Positions 9,186-19,680 of a stretch of 64,000 nucleotides of DNA are shown here, in pieces; within the stretch, counting starts at the first letter, position 1; the number at the start of each line of letters is the position of its first letter. The translations under genes were made by a program, and so were the position numbers. This DNA is from JACKBK01 sp963707275 (lineage in GTDB: Bacteria > Chloroflexota > Anaerolineae > JAAEKA01), in contig CAVPPH010000001.1 of NCBI GenBank assembly GCA_963707275.1, positions 62,001 to 126,000 on the forward strand, given 5' to 3'. The notes below the pieces were generated by a model. The model saw nothing but the letters and a program-made list of their open reading frames with translations, was not told the origin of the DNA and ran no database searches.

Positions 9186-9275
9186 CATGTATCTCCCCCT
9201 CGCTCTCCTTACCCTCATATTCCTCCTTTCTCTCGTTTCCCACTCTCGCCCATTCCCTTCCTCCGCCTCCCTGTG
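9186..9275. repeat. Pyrimidine-rich low-complexity stretch upstream of fmt
   Basis: A C/T-rich run of CTC, CTT and TCC blocks with no inverted partner nearby. It resembles the composition of one arm of the purine/pyrimidine repeat at 39398-39540. It lies in the divergent spacer between the DUF4870 gene and fmt, just before the fmt -10 box. Confidence 0.4.
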
Positions 9276-9276
9276 C

Positions 9277-9294
9277 TACAATCTCCTGCGGAGG
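9277..9294 (+). promoter_or_regulatory. fmt extended -10 box and ribosome binding site
   Basis: TGC-TACAAT (9274-9282) forms an extended -10 element. GGAGG at 9290-9294 stands five bases before the ATG at 9300. Confidence 0.5.
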
Positions 9295-9299
9295 AACAA

Positions 9300-10274
9300 A
9301 TGATTCGATTATTTTCATGGGCACGCCCGACTTTTCCGTGCCCTCTGACCAGGCATTGGTGGAGGCGATTACAACTGGTGGCCGTCGTGACGCAGCCCGA
9401 CCGGCCCAGCGGCCGCGGCCGCAAGCGTGGAGCCAAGTCGCCGGTCAAAGGCTTGCACTGGAGCAGGACATCCCTGTGCTGCAGCCGCGCTCGCTGCGCG
9501 ATCCCGACTGGCCGTGGCCGCACTGGCAGCGCTGACGACCGGATCGTGATCGTGGTCGCCGCGTTTCGGGCAGATATTGCGTCCGGCCGTGCTGAACCTG
9601 CCACGTCTCGGCTGCATCAATGTCCACGCGTCGCTGCTGCCGCGCTGGCGCGGCGCAGCGCCGGTGCAGGCTGCCATTCTGGCCGGCGACCAGGTGACCG
9701 GCAGCACCATCATGCGCATGGACGAGGGGATGGACACCGGCCCGATCCTGGCGCAGGCCGCGCTGGCTATTGATCCGGCGGACACCGGCGACATGCTGAC
9801 CCGCGCGGCTGGCGCAGCAGGGCGCTGCGCTGTTGGCGAAACGTTGCCCGACTGGCTGGCCGAGCCAGCTGGACGCCGCAGCCGCAGGATCAGACGCTGG
9901 CTACGCTCTGCCGTCCGATTCGCAAGGAGCAGGGTGCTGATCGACTGGACGACAACCGGCAGAGCAGATCGCAGCGGGCGGTGCGGGCCTTCAACCCGTG
10001 GCCGGCGGCCAGCACAACCTGGAACGGCGTGGATCTCAAGGTGCTGAGTGCAGTTGCCAGCGATGCCGGCGATTGCCAGTGCAACCAGCCGCCGGGCGAG
10101 GTCGTGATCGTTGATGGTGAGCCGTGGTGTTTGTGGTGACGGGCGCTGGCGTGTTGCAATTGGAACAGGTGCAACTGGCGGGCCGCTCCGCTGTGACGTG
10201 CGGTGATTTCCTGCGCGGCCAGCCCAGCTTTTGTCGGTTCCCGACCTTGGCGCAGACTGAGCAGCATTTGGTGA
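9300..10274 (+). CDS. fmt: Fmt, methionyl-tRNA formyltransferase (many frameshifts)
   Basis: Fmt formylates initiator methionyl-tRNA using 10-formyltetrahydrofolate. Recognisable pieces in order are IIFMGTPDFSVPSDQALVEA, VVTQPDRPSGRGRKRGAKSP, IPVLQPRSLRD, INVHASLLPRWRGAAPVQAA with the catalytic Asn-His pair, ILAGDQVTGSTIMRMDEGMD, GPILAQAALAIDPADTGDML, and the C-terminal domain with RAFNPWPAA, VVIVDGEPVVFVV-like text and FLRGQPSFVGSR. About ten single-base shifts interrupt it, the first within ten codons of the start. The end at 10274 is where the frame giving PSFVGSR reaches a stop, and it could differ by a few codons. The tRNA-Pro gene follows. Confidence 0.88.
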
Positions 10275-10288
10275 AACCGCCGCCGTGT

Positions 10289-10294
10289 TATAAT
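10289..10294 (+). promoter_or_regulatory. Extended -10 box for tRNA-Pro
   Basis: TGT-TATAAT ends 14 bases before the first base of the tRNA-Pro gene. A weak -35 candidate (TTTGGT) lies 16 bases upstream. Confidence 0.5.
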
Positions 10295-10308
10295 CGGGCC
10301 ACGGTCGT

Positions 10309-10387
<79 letters not shown>

Positions 10388-10466
10388 CAACGGGTCGCGG
10401 CTTGACTCGGTAACGTGAATGGAGGGCCGATGGCAAGGACGCCGTCGGCCTTTTTCTTTCAACAGC

Positions 10467-11995
10467 ATGTCAACCCCGATAAGTTCTCTCATAGCGCTGG
10501 ACCAGGATGCCGGCGACGCCGGATTGGCCGCGGAGAAGCCAGCTGCTTGCAGCGCGTGCAGCGTCAGGCTCTGGCACTCACGGCCGACATCAGCCGCGCC
10601 GACATCTGCCTGGTGATTGGCGCCGACGATGGACTGCGGTGGTTGCCCAGGCCTCGCCCGCACTCCATCGCCTCGCTTTACAAGCAGTCGTGGGTGGTCG
10701 CGATCCTGCCGTACGACGAGAATCCCCTGTTGACGGCTGCCTGCTCACGGTCAGCAGCCGGCCATCGTCCAGGTCAAGGTGCTGGAAAAGGGCACACCGA
10801 TCGTGTTAGCAGACCATGCCAGTCGTGTCATCCAGCCGGGCGACGTCATCGCAGCGGTGCAAAGTCGAGACCAACCTGATCGCCTGGGAGCGACAGAAGC
10901 GGCGCGACGACATCTTTCGCAAAGGCAGTCGTCTGGCTGCAGCAGATGGCGATTCCGCGGTGATCTGGCCAGTGCAGAGCGCCTGAGCCCGTTCAGCGAA
11001 TGGGACGGTGTCCTCTTTGTGGATGACGACTATCGGATTCGCTACGTCAGCGGCATCGCCAACAATCTGTATCGCCGGCTGGGCTACCTGGACAGCCTGG
11101 ATGGCAAGCACATCGGCGACCTGCAAACCAAGGACGTGATCCTGATTGTGAGGCCTTTCGCACGCGAACGTGCCAGGAGCACAGGTGATGGAGGGCAGCC
11201 TCTACTGGACGCGCAAGGTCGTGCCGGTGTGGAGTCTATGGACCTGGTCCTGGTGGCCGTTGTCCAAGCGGCAGTTCTGGCAAGATGATCCGAGCGCGGC
11301 GCACTGGTGCTGGTGCACGACGAGACGGCGGAGCGCGAGAAAGGCCCGCCAGCTCCAGGTGCTCTCCACCATGATCAAGGAGGTCCACCACCGGGTCAAG
11401 AACAACTTGCAGACGGTGGCCTCGATCCTGCGCATGCAGGGACGACGGACGCGACAGATCCCGAGGTGCGTCTACAGCTCACCGAGGCGGTAAATCGTGT
11501 TCTGGCAGTGGCGGTTATCCATGAATTCCTGTCGCGCGAGGATGACCAGACGATCAACGTCAAGCGATGTCTGCCAGCGCATCGTGACTCAGACGCAGCG
11601 GGCCGCGGTCATGCCCGGACAAGCAGATCAGTCTGAACGGTCGCAGGACCGGCCATCTACCTGCCCAGCCAGCAGGCCACCGCCTGCGCGCTGATGGTCA
11701 ACGAGTTGGTGCTCAATGCTCTGGAGCACGCCTTTGACGGCCGCGAGCCAGGGTTCAGTGTCCGTGCAACTGACCGACCTGGGTGACCAGGTGACGCTGG
11801 AGATTCTGGACGACGGCATCGGCCTGGCCTGCAGATAACCGAGCAGGTAGACGACAGCCTCGGTCTGACTATCGTGCGCACCCTGGTGGAAGGGGACTTG
11901 AAGGGCGGTTTGATATGGAAGCAGAGCGCCTGGCACGCGGGCCAGTGTCCTTCCCCAAAGGATTGCCCAGGTGGCAAGCTCTGGCGGTAAAATGA
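10467..11995 (+). CDS. Sensor histidine kinase of the HisKA_2 type (PdtaS-like), heavily frameshifted
   Basis: Stitched pieces give a soluble sensor kinase. The N-terminal region (MSTPISSLIALDQDAGDAG) contains ALTADISRADICLVIGADDG, a GAF-like or H_kinase_N-like module. A PAS-like segment follows, GVLFVDDDYRIRYVSGIANN and GYLDSLDGKHIGDLQ. The HisKA_2 dimerisation helix IKEVHHRVKNNLQTVASIL carries the phospho-accepting histidine. The ATPase domain follows with ALMVNELVLNALEHAF (N box) and LEILDDGIGL (G1 box). The order matches actinobacterial PdtaS, a cytosolic kinase that phosphorylates an ANTAR response regulator, and such a regulator is the next gene. No transmembrane helix is evident. At least six frameshifts are present. 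The start at 10467 is tentative. Confidence 0.8.
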
Positions 11996-12171
11996 GGCAA
12001 GGTGTTTCAGTCAATTTGGCGCTGAAGCGCGTACTGCGATCCGATGCGACGGCGACTTCAAGAGTCGCAACGATGACCGGGCACTGGGCCTGCCCGGCCT
12101 TCCTTGGCTCGTCGGGCCCGCACATCGATCGTGTTGACGCGCAACGTGGCGCATCAAGAGGTAAGTAACCA

Positions 12172-12765
12172 GTGGAACAACAACGCAAACGCATTGTTAT
12201 TGCAGACGACGAAGCACTTATTCGCCAGGATCTGCGGGAGATGCTGACCAATCTTGGCTATCTGGTGGTCGGTGATGTGGGCGACGGCCGCAGCGCCGTC
12301 AATCTGGCGCGCGAGCTCAAGCCGGATCTGGTGATCATGGATATCCGTATGCCCGACATGGACGGCATCGAAGCGGCCAAGCTGCTGACCGAGGAAGGGA
12401 TCGCTCCTGTGCTGCTGCTCGTCCGCCTACAGCCAGCGCGATCTGGTGGAGCGGGCCGCTGAGGCAGGCGTCTCTGGCTACGTCATCAAGCCCTTCGACG
12501 AGTTCGAATCTGTTGCCGGCCATCGAGGTCGTGCTGCCCGCTTCCACGAGTATCAGGCGATCTGTGGTGAAGTGGCCCGTCTGGAGGATCGGCTGGAAAC
12601 GCGCATCGCCGTAGACCGCGCCAAGGGCATCTTGATGGACCACCGCGGCATGAGCGAGCAGGAGGCCTTCGCAGCATCCAGCGCATGAGCATGAACAGCC
12701 GCAAATCGATGCGCGAGGTCGCCGAAGCGATTATCCTCGCCCACCAGATGACCGTGACGCACTAG
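12172..12765 (+). CDS. Response regulator with ANTAR RNA-binding output domain (PdtaR-like)
   Basis: The N-terminal receiver domain begins KRIVIADDEALIRQDLREML and has the phospho-acceptor aspartate in LVIMDIRMPDMDG, then a frameshifted alpha4 region (SAYSQRDLVERAAEAG) and GYVIKPFDE with the conserved lysine. The C-terminal part, LETRIAVDRAKGILMDHRGM then SIQRMSMNSRKSMREVAEAI, is the ANTAR helix bundle, which binds paired RNA hairpins and blocks transcription termination. Frameshifts lie near 12425, 12510 and 12675. The GTG at 12172 is preceded by a purine-rich GAGGTAAG. With the adjacent HisKA_2 kinase this forms a two-component system acting on RNA. Its target transcripts cannot be told here. 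Confidence 0.88.
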
Positions 12766-12951
12766 CGAACTGTAGCTAGCTTCGATGCGTGGGATACATT
12801 GAACCGTATTGCGTGAAGCTCGTTGGATACGGACTACGGCAATAGCGGCTGTCGCCATTTGACCTGAAGACCTCAGCGCGCATGGTCCAAAGTATCCAGC
12901 GTATTGCCAGCCGTATCGTGTCTGGTTGCACTCCACGTCCTCGGAGGTAGT

Positions 12952-13685
12952 GTGAAAGTCTCGATCCTCATTCCTGTGTACAACGAGCGGGCCGACCCTG
13001 AGCGAGATCTTGCGCCGAGTGCGGGCCGTTGACCTGCAAGTCAACAGCGCAGCTGGTTTACACCGATGAACCCTTGCATATCAGAAGGAAATCGTCGTGG
13101 TCGACGACGGCTCGACCGATGGATCTCGCCGCGATCTTGCGCGAGGAAGCTGCCCGCGGCGATCTGGTGACGGTTTTTCACCGCACCAACCAGGGCAAGG
13201 GCAGCGGCGTTCGCTCTGCCATCAAGGCCGCCAGCGGGCGACATTCTGCTGATTCAGGACGCCGACCTGGAATACGATCCGCGCGACTTTCCCGTCTTGC
13301 TGCTGCCGATCCTTGAACACCGGGCCGACGTCGTGTACGGTTCGCGGTTTCCTGGGCGGGCCGCGCAAGGCAATGCTGTTCTGGCACATGATCGCCAACC
13401 GCATGATCACGCTGTTGACCAACGTGCTCTACGACACGATTCTGTCAGACGTCGAGACCTGCTACAAGGTCTTTCGCGCCGATGTCATCCAGACCTTGCC
13501 GCTGCACTCCAAGCGTTTCGAGATCGAGCCGGAGATCACCGCCAAGCTGCTCAAGCGCGGCTATCGCATCTACGAAGTGCCCGATCACTTACACTGGCCG
13601 GGAATACGATGAAGGCAAGAAGATCGGCGCGTTCGACGGCTTCGAGGCGGTCTGGACGCTGCTGAAATATCGTTTCGTGGACTGA
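12952..13685 (+). CDS. Family 2 glycosyltransferase (polyprenyl-phosphate sugar synthase-like), frameshifted
   Basis: GTG 12952 follows a GGAGG four bases upstream. The GT-A fold is shown by VKVSILIPVYNER, VVVDDGSTDGS (nucleotide binding), HRTNQGKGSGVRSAIKAASG, DILLIQDADLEYDP (metal-binding DXD-like) and VVYGSRF. Downstream are MLFWHMIANRMITLLTNVLY and SDVETCYKVFRADVIQTLPL, then FEIEPEITAKLLKRGYRIYE, typical of dolichyl/undecaprenyl-phosphate sugar transferases. Frameshifts occur near 12995, 13125, 13235 and 13350. Between DLQV and KEIVVVDDG there are about 40 extra bases with an in-frame stop that the family does not have. The GT39-like gene follows, as expected for a lipid-linked sugar donor and its user. 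Confidence 0.85.
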
Positions 13686-13707
13686 CCCGCGACCCCAAAG
13701 ACCGCGC

Positions 13708-15421
13708 GTGCAGCGACTCGCTCCGTTACCTCTGTCTGACCTGGGACGGAACTCCCGTTCCAAAGGCAATCCAATCCTGGCGCTGCCCGGCTGGCTGTTT
13801 CCTGCATCGATGGTGGGAATCATCCTGGCTGGCGCAGCGCTTCGCGTTATCTGGGCGTTTCAGGTTGGCCTGCACCCCGACGAGGCGCTCTACGCAAGTT
13901 GGGCGCTACGCATCGCTGACGGTAGTGATCCGTTGCTGCTGGGCGTCTACGTCGACAAGCCGCCTTTCCTGCCCTACCTGCTGGCCGGCATCGCCTGGCT
14001 GATGGGCGACGCCCCGGCCTCGGTCGCAGGTCTTCAGCAACTGATCACGCTGGGCCGGCTGGCTGGCGTGGGCGCGGGACTGGTTGGCCTGGCGCTGCTG
14101 TGGAGCCTGGCGCGGGCTGTCTACGGCAAACGGGTCGCGGCGCTGGCAGTCGCGTTTTTAGCGTTGTCGCCGCTGGCAGCGCGTTTGTCGCCCAGCCTGC
14201 TGACCGACCCGTGGCTGGTTCTGTGGATGCTGCTGGGCCTGTGGGCTGCGCAGCGCCAGCGCTCCTGGCTGACCGGCATTGCCTGCGGGCTGGCCTTGGC
14301 CAGCAAACAGCAGGCGCTGTTGATCATTCCCCTCATTGTCGCAGCCTTTCTGCTTTTTCATCTGGAGAATTGTCGCTTTGGCTGGTCTGCTGACCGAACC
14401 GGTCTGCGCTTCTGGCGTGCAACAGAGCCTGTTGGCTTTTCAGACATCGCCGGCGGCCACGGTCGGAGATCGGCCCGAGCGGTGTCGCGCGGTCGCGATC
14501 TGTGGCGGCTGTTCTGCGGATGGGCGCTTCTCGCAGTGCTCGTCCTGTGGTGGGACAGCCAGCGCTGGCTGTGGATGCCCAGCTACTGGGAGCGCAGCGC
14601 GACTGCATACGGCGGCCTGGCGTTGATCCCTGGCGCGGCAGCTTGGGCAGCATCTGGCCGGGTGGATGGAGGTGCTGGCAACTGTGCTCGGCCTGCCGCT
14701 GCTGCTGCTGGCGGCGATCCTGTGGGGCGGACGGCTGGTGCTCGCAATCCGCGAGCGCCGCGACGGACCCACACCTGCGGATCAGCCGGCGATTGCGGGT
14801 CGTTTCGACGCGTTACTTGGCCTGTTTCTCGCCGGCTACCTGATCCTGCATCTCGCCACCAGCCTTGCGCCGTGGGATCGCTATGCGCTGCCGCTGGCGC
14901 CGGTGTTGGCCTTGTTGCTGACACGCATTGTGCTCTGGTGGGCTGACCGCTTCGGGGCACAGGGGCGGCAGAGCGCAATCGTCGCGCTGGTGGTGGTAGT
15001 TGCGGCCGCCAGCCTGTGGGCCGTCGCGCTCGCGGCCAGCCCGCGCTTTCCCGTGGCCGACAACTCGACCTACGACGGTGTGCCCGCGCTGGCAGAGACT
15101 ATTCGCGCAAGCCAGCCGGCGAACACCGTCGTCTACCATCGCTGGTACGGCTGGCATTATGGCCTCTATCTTTACGGCACGGACGTTGATCTGCGCTGGT
15201 GGCAGTCACCCGCCGACCTGGCGCGCCAGGCGGCCGGGGAGCGCCATCGTCGCCAACTGGTCGCCCTGCCGTCGGCCGAGAACCGCGCCGCGCTGGCTGC
15301 AGACCTGGCGCGCGCCGGGCTGGCATTGACGCCAGTGACGACTGCGACTCACCCGGACGGATCGCTCTCGGCGACCCTATTCAGTGTCGAACCGCTGGCC
15401 GGAGCCACTGCCGGTGACTGA
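13708..15421 (+). CDS. Membrane glycosyltransferase, GT39/ArnT-like (frameshift near 14650)
   Basis: This is a polytopic membrane protein of about 570 residues. After a first helix (MVGIILAGAALRVIWAF) comes GLHPDEALYASWALRIADG with the Asp-Glu pair of GT-C enzymes in the first outer loop, then VDKPPFLPYLLAG, several hydrophobic helices, LSPLAARLSPSLLTDPWLVL and LALASKQQALLIIPL. These resemble the PMT_2 glycosyltransferase family that takes sugar from polyprenyl-phosphate donors. The second frame (14666-15421) continues the helices and ends in a soluble outer domain. The preceding GT2 gene could make the donor. GTG 13708 is used as the start, though initiation at the later ATG at 13810 is possible. 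The stop overlaps the next start within GTGACTGA. Confidence 0.75.
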
Positions 15422-18404
15422 CGAGGCTCAGACGCGCGCAGGCCGCTACGGTGGCGTGCTGGTGGCGGTTGGTCTGGCGCTGGCCGTGTTGCTGGTGTTT
15501 CGTCCATTGCTGCTGACCAACCGCGTGCTGGCCACCGGCGACGCCTTCGCCTACTTCACACCCTACCGTGACTTCGCCAACCAGGCGCTGGCGGCCGGCC
15601 GGTTGCCGCTCTGGAACCCGTATCTGTTCTTGGGATCGCCCTTTCTGGCCAACCCGCAGTCGGCGGTCTTCTATCCGCTGCACTGGCTTTTCGTTGGCCT
15701 GCCAGCCGCCAAAAGCCTGGCCGCGTCGGTCGGGCTGCATCTCTGGCTGGCGGGCTTCGGAACCGCGCTCTACGTCCGGCGCGTTGCCCGACTGAGCTGG
15801 TCAGCCGCTTTCGTGGGCGGTCTGGTGTTCATGCTGGGCGGCTATCTCGGCGCACGCGCCGGCCAGATCAACCAGTTAAGCGCGGCCGCCTGGCTGCCGT
15901 GGCTGTTGTGGCTGCTGGAGGAGGCGTGGGGACGCGGGCGCGCGCTGGCCGCCGCTCCGGGCCGCGTCAACTGGATCGCTGCCGCGGCGCTGGCGCTGAT
16001 CGTCGCGCTGCAACTGCTGGCAGGTCACACGCAGACCGCCTTCATCAACCTGGTCGGGCTGTCGCTGGCGGCGATCTGGCCTGCGGTCGCGGCGCTGCTG
16101 GCGTGGCTGGGGCAACGGCTGCGGCACACCGGGCAGGCCATGGATCGGGCAGGCCTGGCAGCGGGCGCATGGCGGGTCGCGCTGCTGATCGCCACTGTCG
16201 CGCTGGGGTTCGGGCTGGCCGCGCTGCAATTGCTGCCGACGCTGGAACTGGCCGGCCAGTCTATCCGCAGCGGCGGTCTGACCTTTCGTGAGGTCGTCTC
16301 CTTTTCGCTGGATCCGCGCCATCTGCTGCTGAGCCTGCTGCCGACCTACGGCGAGAACCTGTCCGACCGCTTCGGCACGCCGGCCTATGCTGAGTTCGTG
16401 GTCTACGTCGGTGTGGCCGGGCTGTTGTTGGCCGGGCTGGGACTGTGGGCGGGACGGCGGGCACCGGGCAGCGCGCTGCGTTCGCCACGCGGTCTGGCGC
16501 TGGCGCTGGCCGCGGTCGGGTTCGCGCTGGCGTTGGGTCTGTACGATCCGCTCTACTTCGTGCTCTACAAGCTGGTGCCGGGCTTCGATCTGTTTCGGGC
16601 GCCGGCGCGTTGGATGCTGCTCTACACCGTGGGCGTGGCGATTCTGGCCGGCTACGGCGTCGAGGACTGGTTTGTTTCTCGACGCGCGCCAGCGACCGGC
16701 AGCCGTGTCGGGCAGCCGCGCCCCAGCGGGCGGCAATGGGCTGTGCTGGCGCTGGTGTTGATCGTGGCGGCATGCCTCCTTGCGTTGCAGAGCTGGCCGG
16801 GTGTCGCGACGTTGCTGGCATGGCTGCTGGTCGGTGGGCTGGTGATCGGGCTGGCGTTGTTGCGACGCGGCGGCCGCTGGCGCTGGGCCGCGTTGGTTGC
16901 TCTGCTGCTGGCCGAGCTGACGTTGGCCAGCCTCGCGCTGGAACACTCGCGTCCGACCGCGCCCGAAGCGATCACCAGCCTGCGCAGCGCGCCTGCGCAT
17001 CTGTTGGCTGCAGCGCGCGGGAGGCTGAACAGCGCGGCGAGATACCCGGCCGCTTCCTGAGCATCTCCGGCATCACCTTCGACCCCGGCGACCTGGCCGA
17101 TCTGGAGACCATGTTCAGCGGCGAGATGCCGCCTGAAGCGATCTACGATCTGGTGGTCGCCAGCAAGCTGCAGGAGATCGTCGCGCCCAATCTGCCGCTG
17201 CTGTGGCGGCTGCCGGCCGTGGACGGGTACGACGGTGGCGTGCTGCCGCTCAGTCGCTACGTCGATTTGCAGTCCCTTTTCGCGCCCGGCGAGACGCTGG
17301 ACCCGGACGGCCGGCTGCGCGAGCAGTTGACGGCCGTGCCGGCCAACCGTCTGCTGCGTCTGCTCAACGTCCAGCATGTTATCACGGACAAAGGGTTCGA
17401 CGTCTGGCGCGACGGCGTGTATTACGACCTGGAACTTAGCACGCGCATCGCTCCGGGCGCGGCGATCACGCTGACGGCAGTTGACCGGCTGGAGGCGACC
17501 GCACTGGGCCTGTTCAGCCATCTGGAGGGCGCGGCGACGGTTGCCGACGGTCAGGTGGTCGCTTCGATCAGCGTCATCGATGGCGAGGGCGGACGCAGCG
17601 AATTTCGAGCTGCTGGCCGGGCAGCAGACGGCTGAAGGGGCGTGGGCGCCAGCCGCGCAGCACAGCCAGCCCGCTGGCGGTCAGCCGTGGCCGCGCGACG
17701 CGGCTGGCTGGGACTACCTGGCGCGGCTGCCGCTGGTGCAGCCGGGAACGCCGGCCAGCATCACTGTGCGCAACGAGAGTGACACGGGCGATCTGGTGCT
17801 GCGCGGCGTGACGCTGATCGATGGACGAACAGGGACGCACGCCGCGTTGACGATGCCGGCCGACGGCGCGTTTCAGCGGGTTCATTCGGGCGACGTCAAG
17901 GTGTACGAGAACCTGGACACGCTGCCGAGGGCCTATCTGGCCGGCAGCGTGACGATGGTCGATAGCGACGAGGCGGCGCTTGCTGCCTTGGCCGCGCCCG
18001 ATTTTGACCCGGCGCGGACGACGATACTCGTCCAGAGCGACATGGTGGAACTGGGACTGAGTGGCGCGCCGGACGATCTGACGGGCGGCGGCGAGGTGGC
18101 GGTGATGCGCTACGCGCCCGAGGATGTCGAACTGCGAGTGCAGACAGAGCAGCCCGGCCTGCTGGTGCTGGCGGACACCTGGTATCCCGGTTGGAATGCG
18201 ACGGTAGACGGTGTCCCGGCGCCAATCGTGCGCGCCAACTATTTGTTCCGCGGCGTCCCAGTCCCGGCGGGCGAGCATGTTGTGGCCATGCGTTTCCAGC
18301 CCGTCAGCCTGCGCAACGGTCTGCTGGTGACGGCTGGGGCGGCGGTGGCGCTGCTCTTAATGCTGCTGGCGGGTTTGCTGCACCGCCGCCGCGGAAGTCT
18401 GTAG
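15414..18404 (+). CDS. YfhO-like large membrane protein (putative GT-C glycosyltransferase), two frameshifts
   Basis: A protein of about 995 residues. The N-terminal half has many transmembrane helices and the signature TNRVLATGDAFAYFTPYRDF, LPLWNPYLFLGSPFLANPQS and FYPLHWLFVGLPAAKSLA, the layout of YfhO-family proteins, GT-C-like enzymes or channels of lipoteichoic acid and glycolipid modification. The C-terminal third is extracytoplasmic, ending in a beta-rich domain (PGLLVLADTWYPGWNATVDG) and a final helix before RRRGSL. Frameshifts near 17025 and 17600 join three frames. The GTG at 15414 overlaps the upstream stop by eight bases (GTGACTGA), suggesting translational coupling with the GT39-like protein and a joint role in cell-surface glycan assembly. 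Confidence 0.75.
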
Positions 18405-18494
18405 AAGAAGTGGATCCAGACGCCGTTCGCCCACCTGATATTCGATACTTCCCAACGAGATGTGGCTGTGTGTGACCTTTTTCGCAGAACGACG

Positions 18495-18500
18495 TATAAT
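18495..18500 (+). promoter_or_regulatory. -10 box before the AmaP-like gene
   Basis: A perfect TATAAT ends 11 bases before the ATG at 18512, leaving almost no untranslated leader and no ribosome binding site. Confidence 0.5.
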
Positions 18501-18511
18501 CTTTGGGTGCG

Positions 18512-19102
18512 ATGTTCACGTATGCCGGAGGTATTGTTGCATTGAATCTGCTGAATCGTATCGTCACGATCCTGGTTATCATCCTGATGTGGTTTGTCAT
18601 CGTTGTCACCGTCGCCGCGCCGGAGGCTGCGCTGGGCTGGGCGCAGCAGGGGCTGGACTGGGCCAGCGCGAGCGCGCAGTCGGTCGGTAGCCGCGAGCCG
18701 GCCTGGCTCTACCTGCTGGTTCGGGCGGGTATCATCGTCAGCGTGACGCTGATTGCCCTCGCTCTGATGTGGGCCGAGGTGCGCCGCAGGAAGACGCCGG
18801 TGGTGAAGATCAAGTCTGCTTCCGGCGGCGAGGCTACGGTGACCGCCGAGTCGGTGGAGCGCCGTCTTGCGTGGCATCTGGACCAACTGGCCGAGGTAGT
18901 GAGCGCGACGGCGATGATCCGGCCACGCGGCTCGGCCATTGATGTCAAGGTCGCGCTGGAGACGTCGCCCGATGTGGATATCCCGATGAAGACGGAAGAG
19001 GTGATCGCCGTCACCCGCGATGTGATCGGGACGCAGATGGGACTGCGCGTCAACAAAACCGAAGTACAGATCGAGCACGCGCCCTATGAGGATGTGCTGT
19101 AG
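18512..19102 (+). CDS. AmaP-like Asp23/Gls24-family membrane anchor protein
   Basis: A 196-residue intact protein. Two hydrophobic helices (IVTILVIILMWFVIVVTVA and LYLLVRAGIIVSVTLIALAL) flank a short outer loop. A cytoplasmic domain follows with SGGEATVTAESVERRLAWHL, VSATAMIRPRGSAIDVKVAL and TRDVIGTQMGLRVNKTEVQI. This is the arrangement of AmaP, the membrane anchor of the alkaline-shock protein Asp23 in Gram-positives, involved in envelope stress. The start at 18512 was chosen because the only clear TATAAT ends at 18500, and earlier TTG codons would precede transcription. It lies between cell-surface glycan genes and a rhodanese gene on the same strand. Confidence 0.75.
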   Translation: MFTYAGGIVALNLLNRIVTILVIILMWFVIVVTVAAPEAALGWAQQGLDWASASAQSVGSREPAWLYLLVRAGIIVSVTLIALALMWAEVRRRKTPVVKIKSASGGEATVTAESVERRLAWHLDQLAEVVSATAMIRPRGSAIDVKVALETSPDVDIPMKTEEVIAVTRDVIGTQMGLRVNKTEVQIEHAPYEDVL

Positions 19103-19140
19103 TCGGGCTGGAGTTAAGAATCACGAGGAGAAACGAGAGA

Positions 19141-19572
19141 ATGGGACTATTCGACGCTGTACGCAAATCCTTTAACAAGCCATCGCCGGTGCATCACGCC
19201 AGTGAGACCGAGCAGGCCGCGCAGCGGCCCGAGGAACCGGCCCCGATCGTCGTGCCCGAGATCCAGCCGGCCGAGTTGATCCCGGTCTACGAGGCGGGCA
19301 ACGCGCCGCGGCTGCTGGATTGTCGTGAGCCGTACGAGTGGAATCAGGTGCGTATTCCGGGCAGCCTGCATATCCCCATGAATCAGATACCGCGCCGGCT
19401 GGCGGAACTGGACACGGCCGACGAGTGGGTCGTGGTTTGCGCGCATGGCAACCGGTCGTTCAGTGTCGCGGGCTATCTGATTCACAACGGCTACCGGGCC
19501 AGCAGTCTGGCTGGCGGCGTGACCGACTGGTGGATGCGCGGCGGCAAGACAGAAGGCGCCGCACGTCGGTGA
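19141..19572 (+). CDS. Rhodanese-domain protein
   Basis: A 143-residue intact protein. About 50 N-terminal residues are polar and possibly disordered. The rhodanese domain then runs from VPEIQPAELIPVYEAG to the end: LLDCREPYEWNQVRIPGSLH (CH2A-like), HIPMNQIPRRLAEL, and the active loop CAHGNRS with the catalytic cysteine that carries a persulfide. GYLIHNGYRASSLAGGVTDW closes the fold. Single-domain rhodaneses transfer sulfane sulfur to cyanide, thiols or partner proteins. The substrate is unknown. A purine-rich GAGAAACGAGAG precedes the ATG. It is 38 bases after the AmaP-like gene and probably shares its transcript. Confidence 0.88.
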   Translation: MGLFDAVRKSFNKPSPVHHASETEQAAQRPEEPAPIVVPEIQPAELIPVYEAGNAPRLLDCREPYEWNQVRIPGSLHIPMNQIPRRLAELDTADEWVVVCAHGNRSFSVAGYLIHNGYRASSLAGGVTDWWMRGGKTEGAARR

Positions 19573-19597
19573 AGTGGTTCACAGCCTGCCGGCTGAC

Positions 19598-19626
19598 TTG
19601 CACCTCCTTTCTGTTGCTCGTATAAT
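19598..19626 (+). promoter_or_regulatory. Sigma-70-type promoter of the CBS gene
   Basis: -35 TTGCAC (19598-19603), a 17-base spacer and -10 TATAAT (19621-19626), 55 bases before the ATG at 19681. Confidence 0.7.
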
Positions 19627-19680
19627 TTCGTTGTACCTACTGGCGTCGATCGCCGCTACCTTTTCATGGAGGCAAACCCA

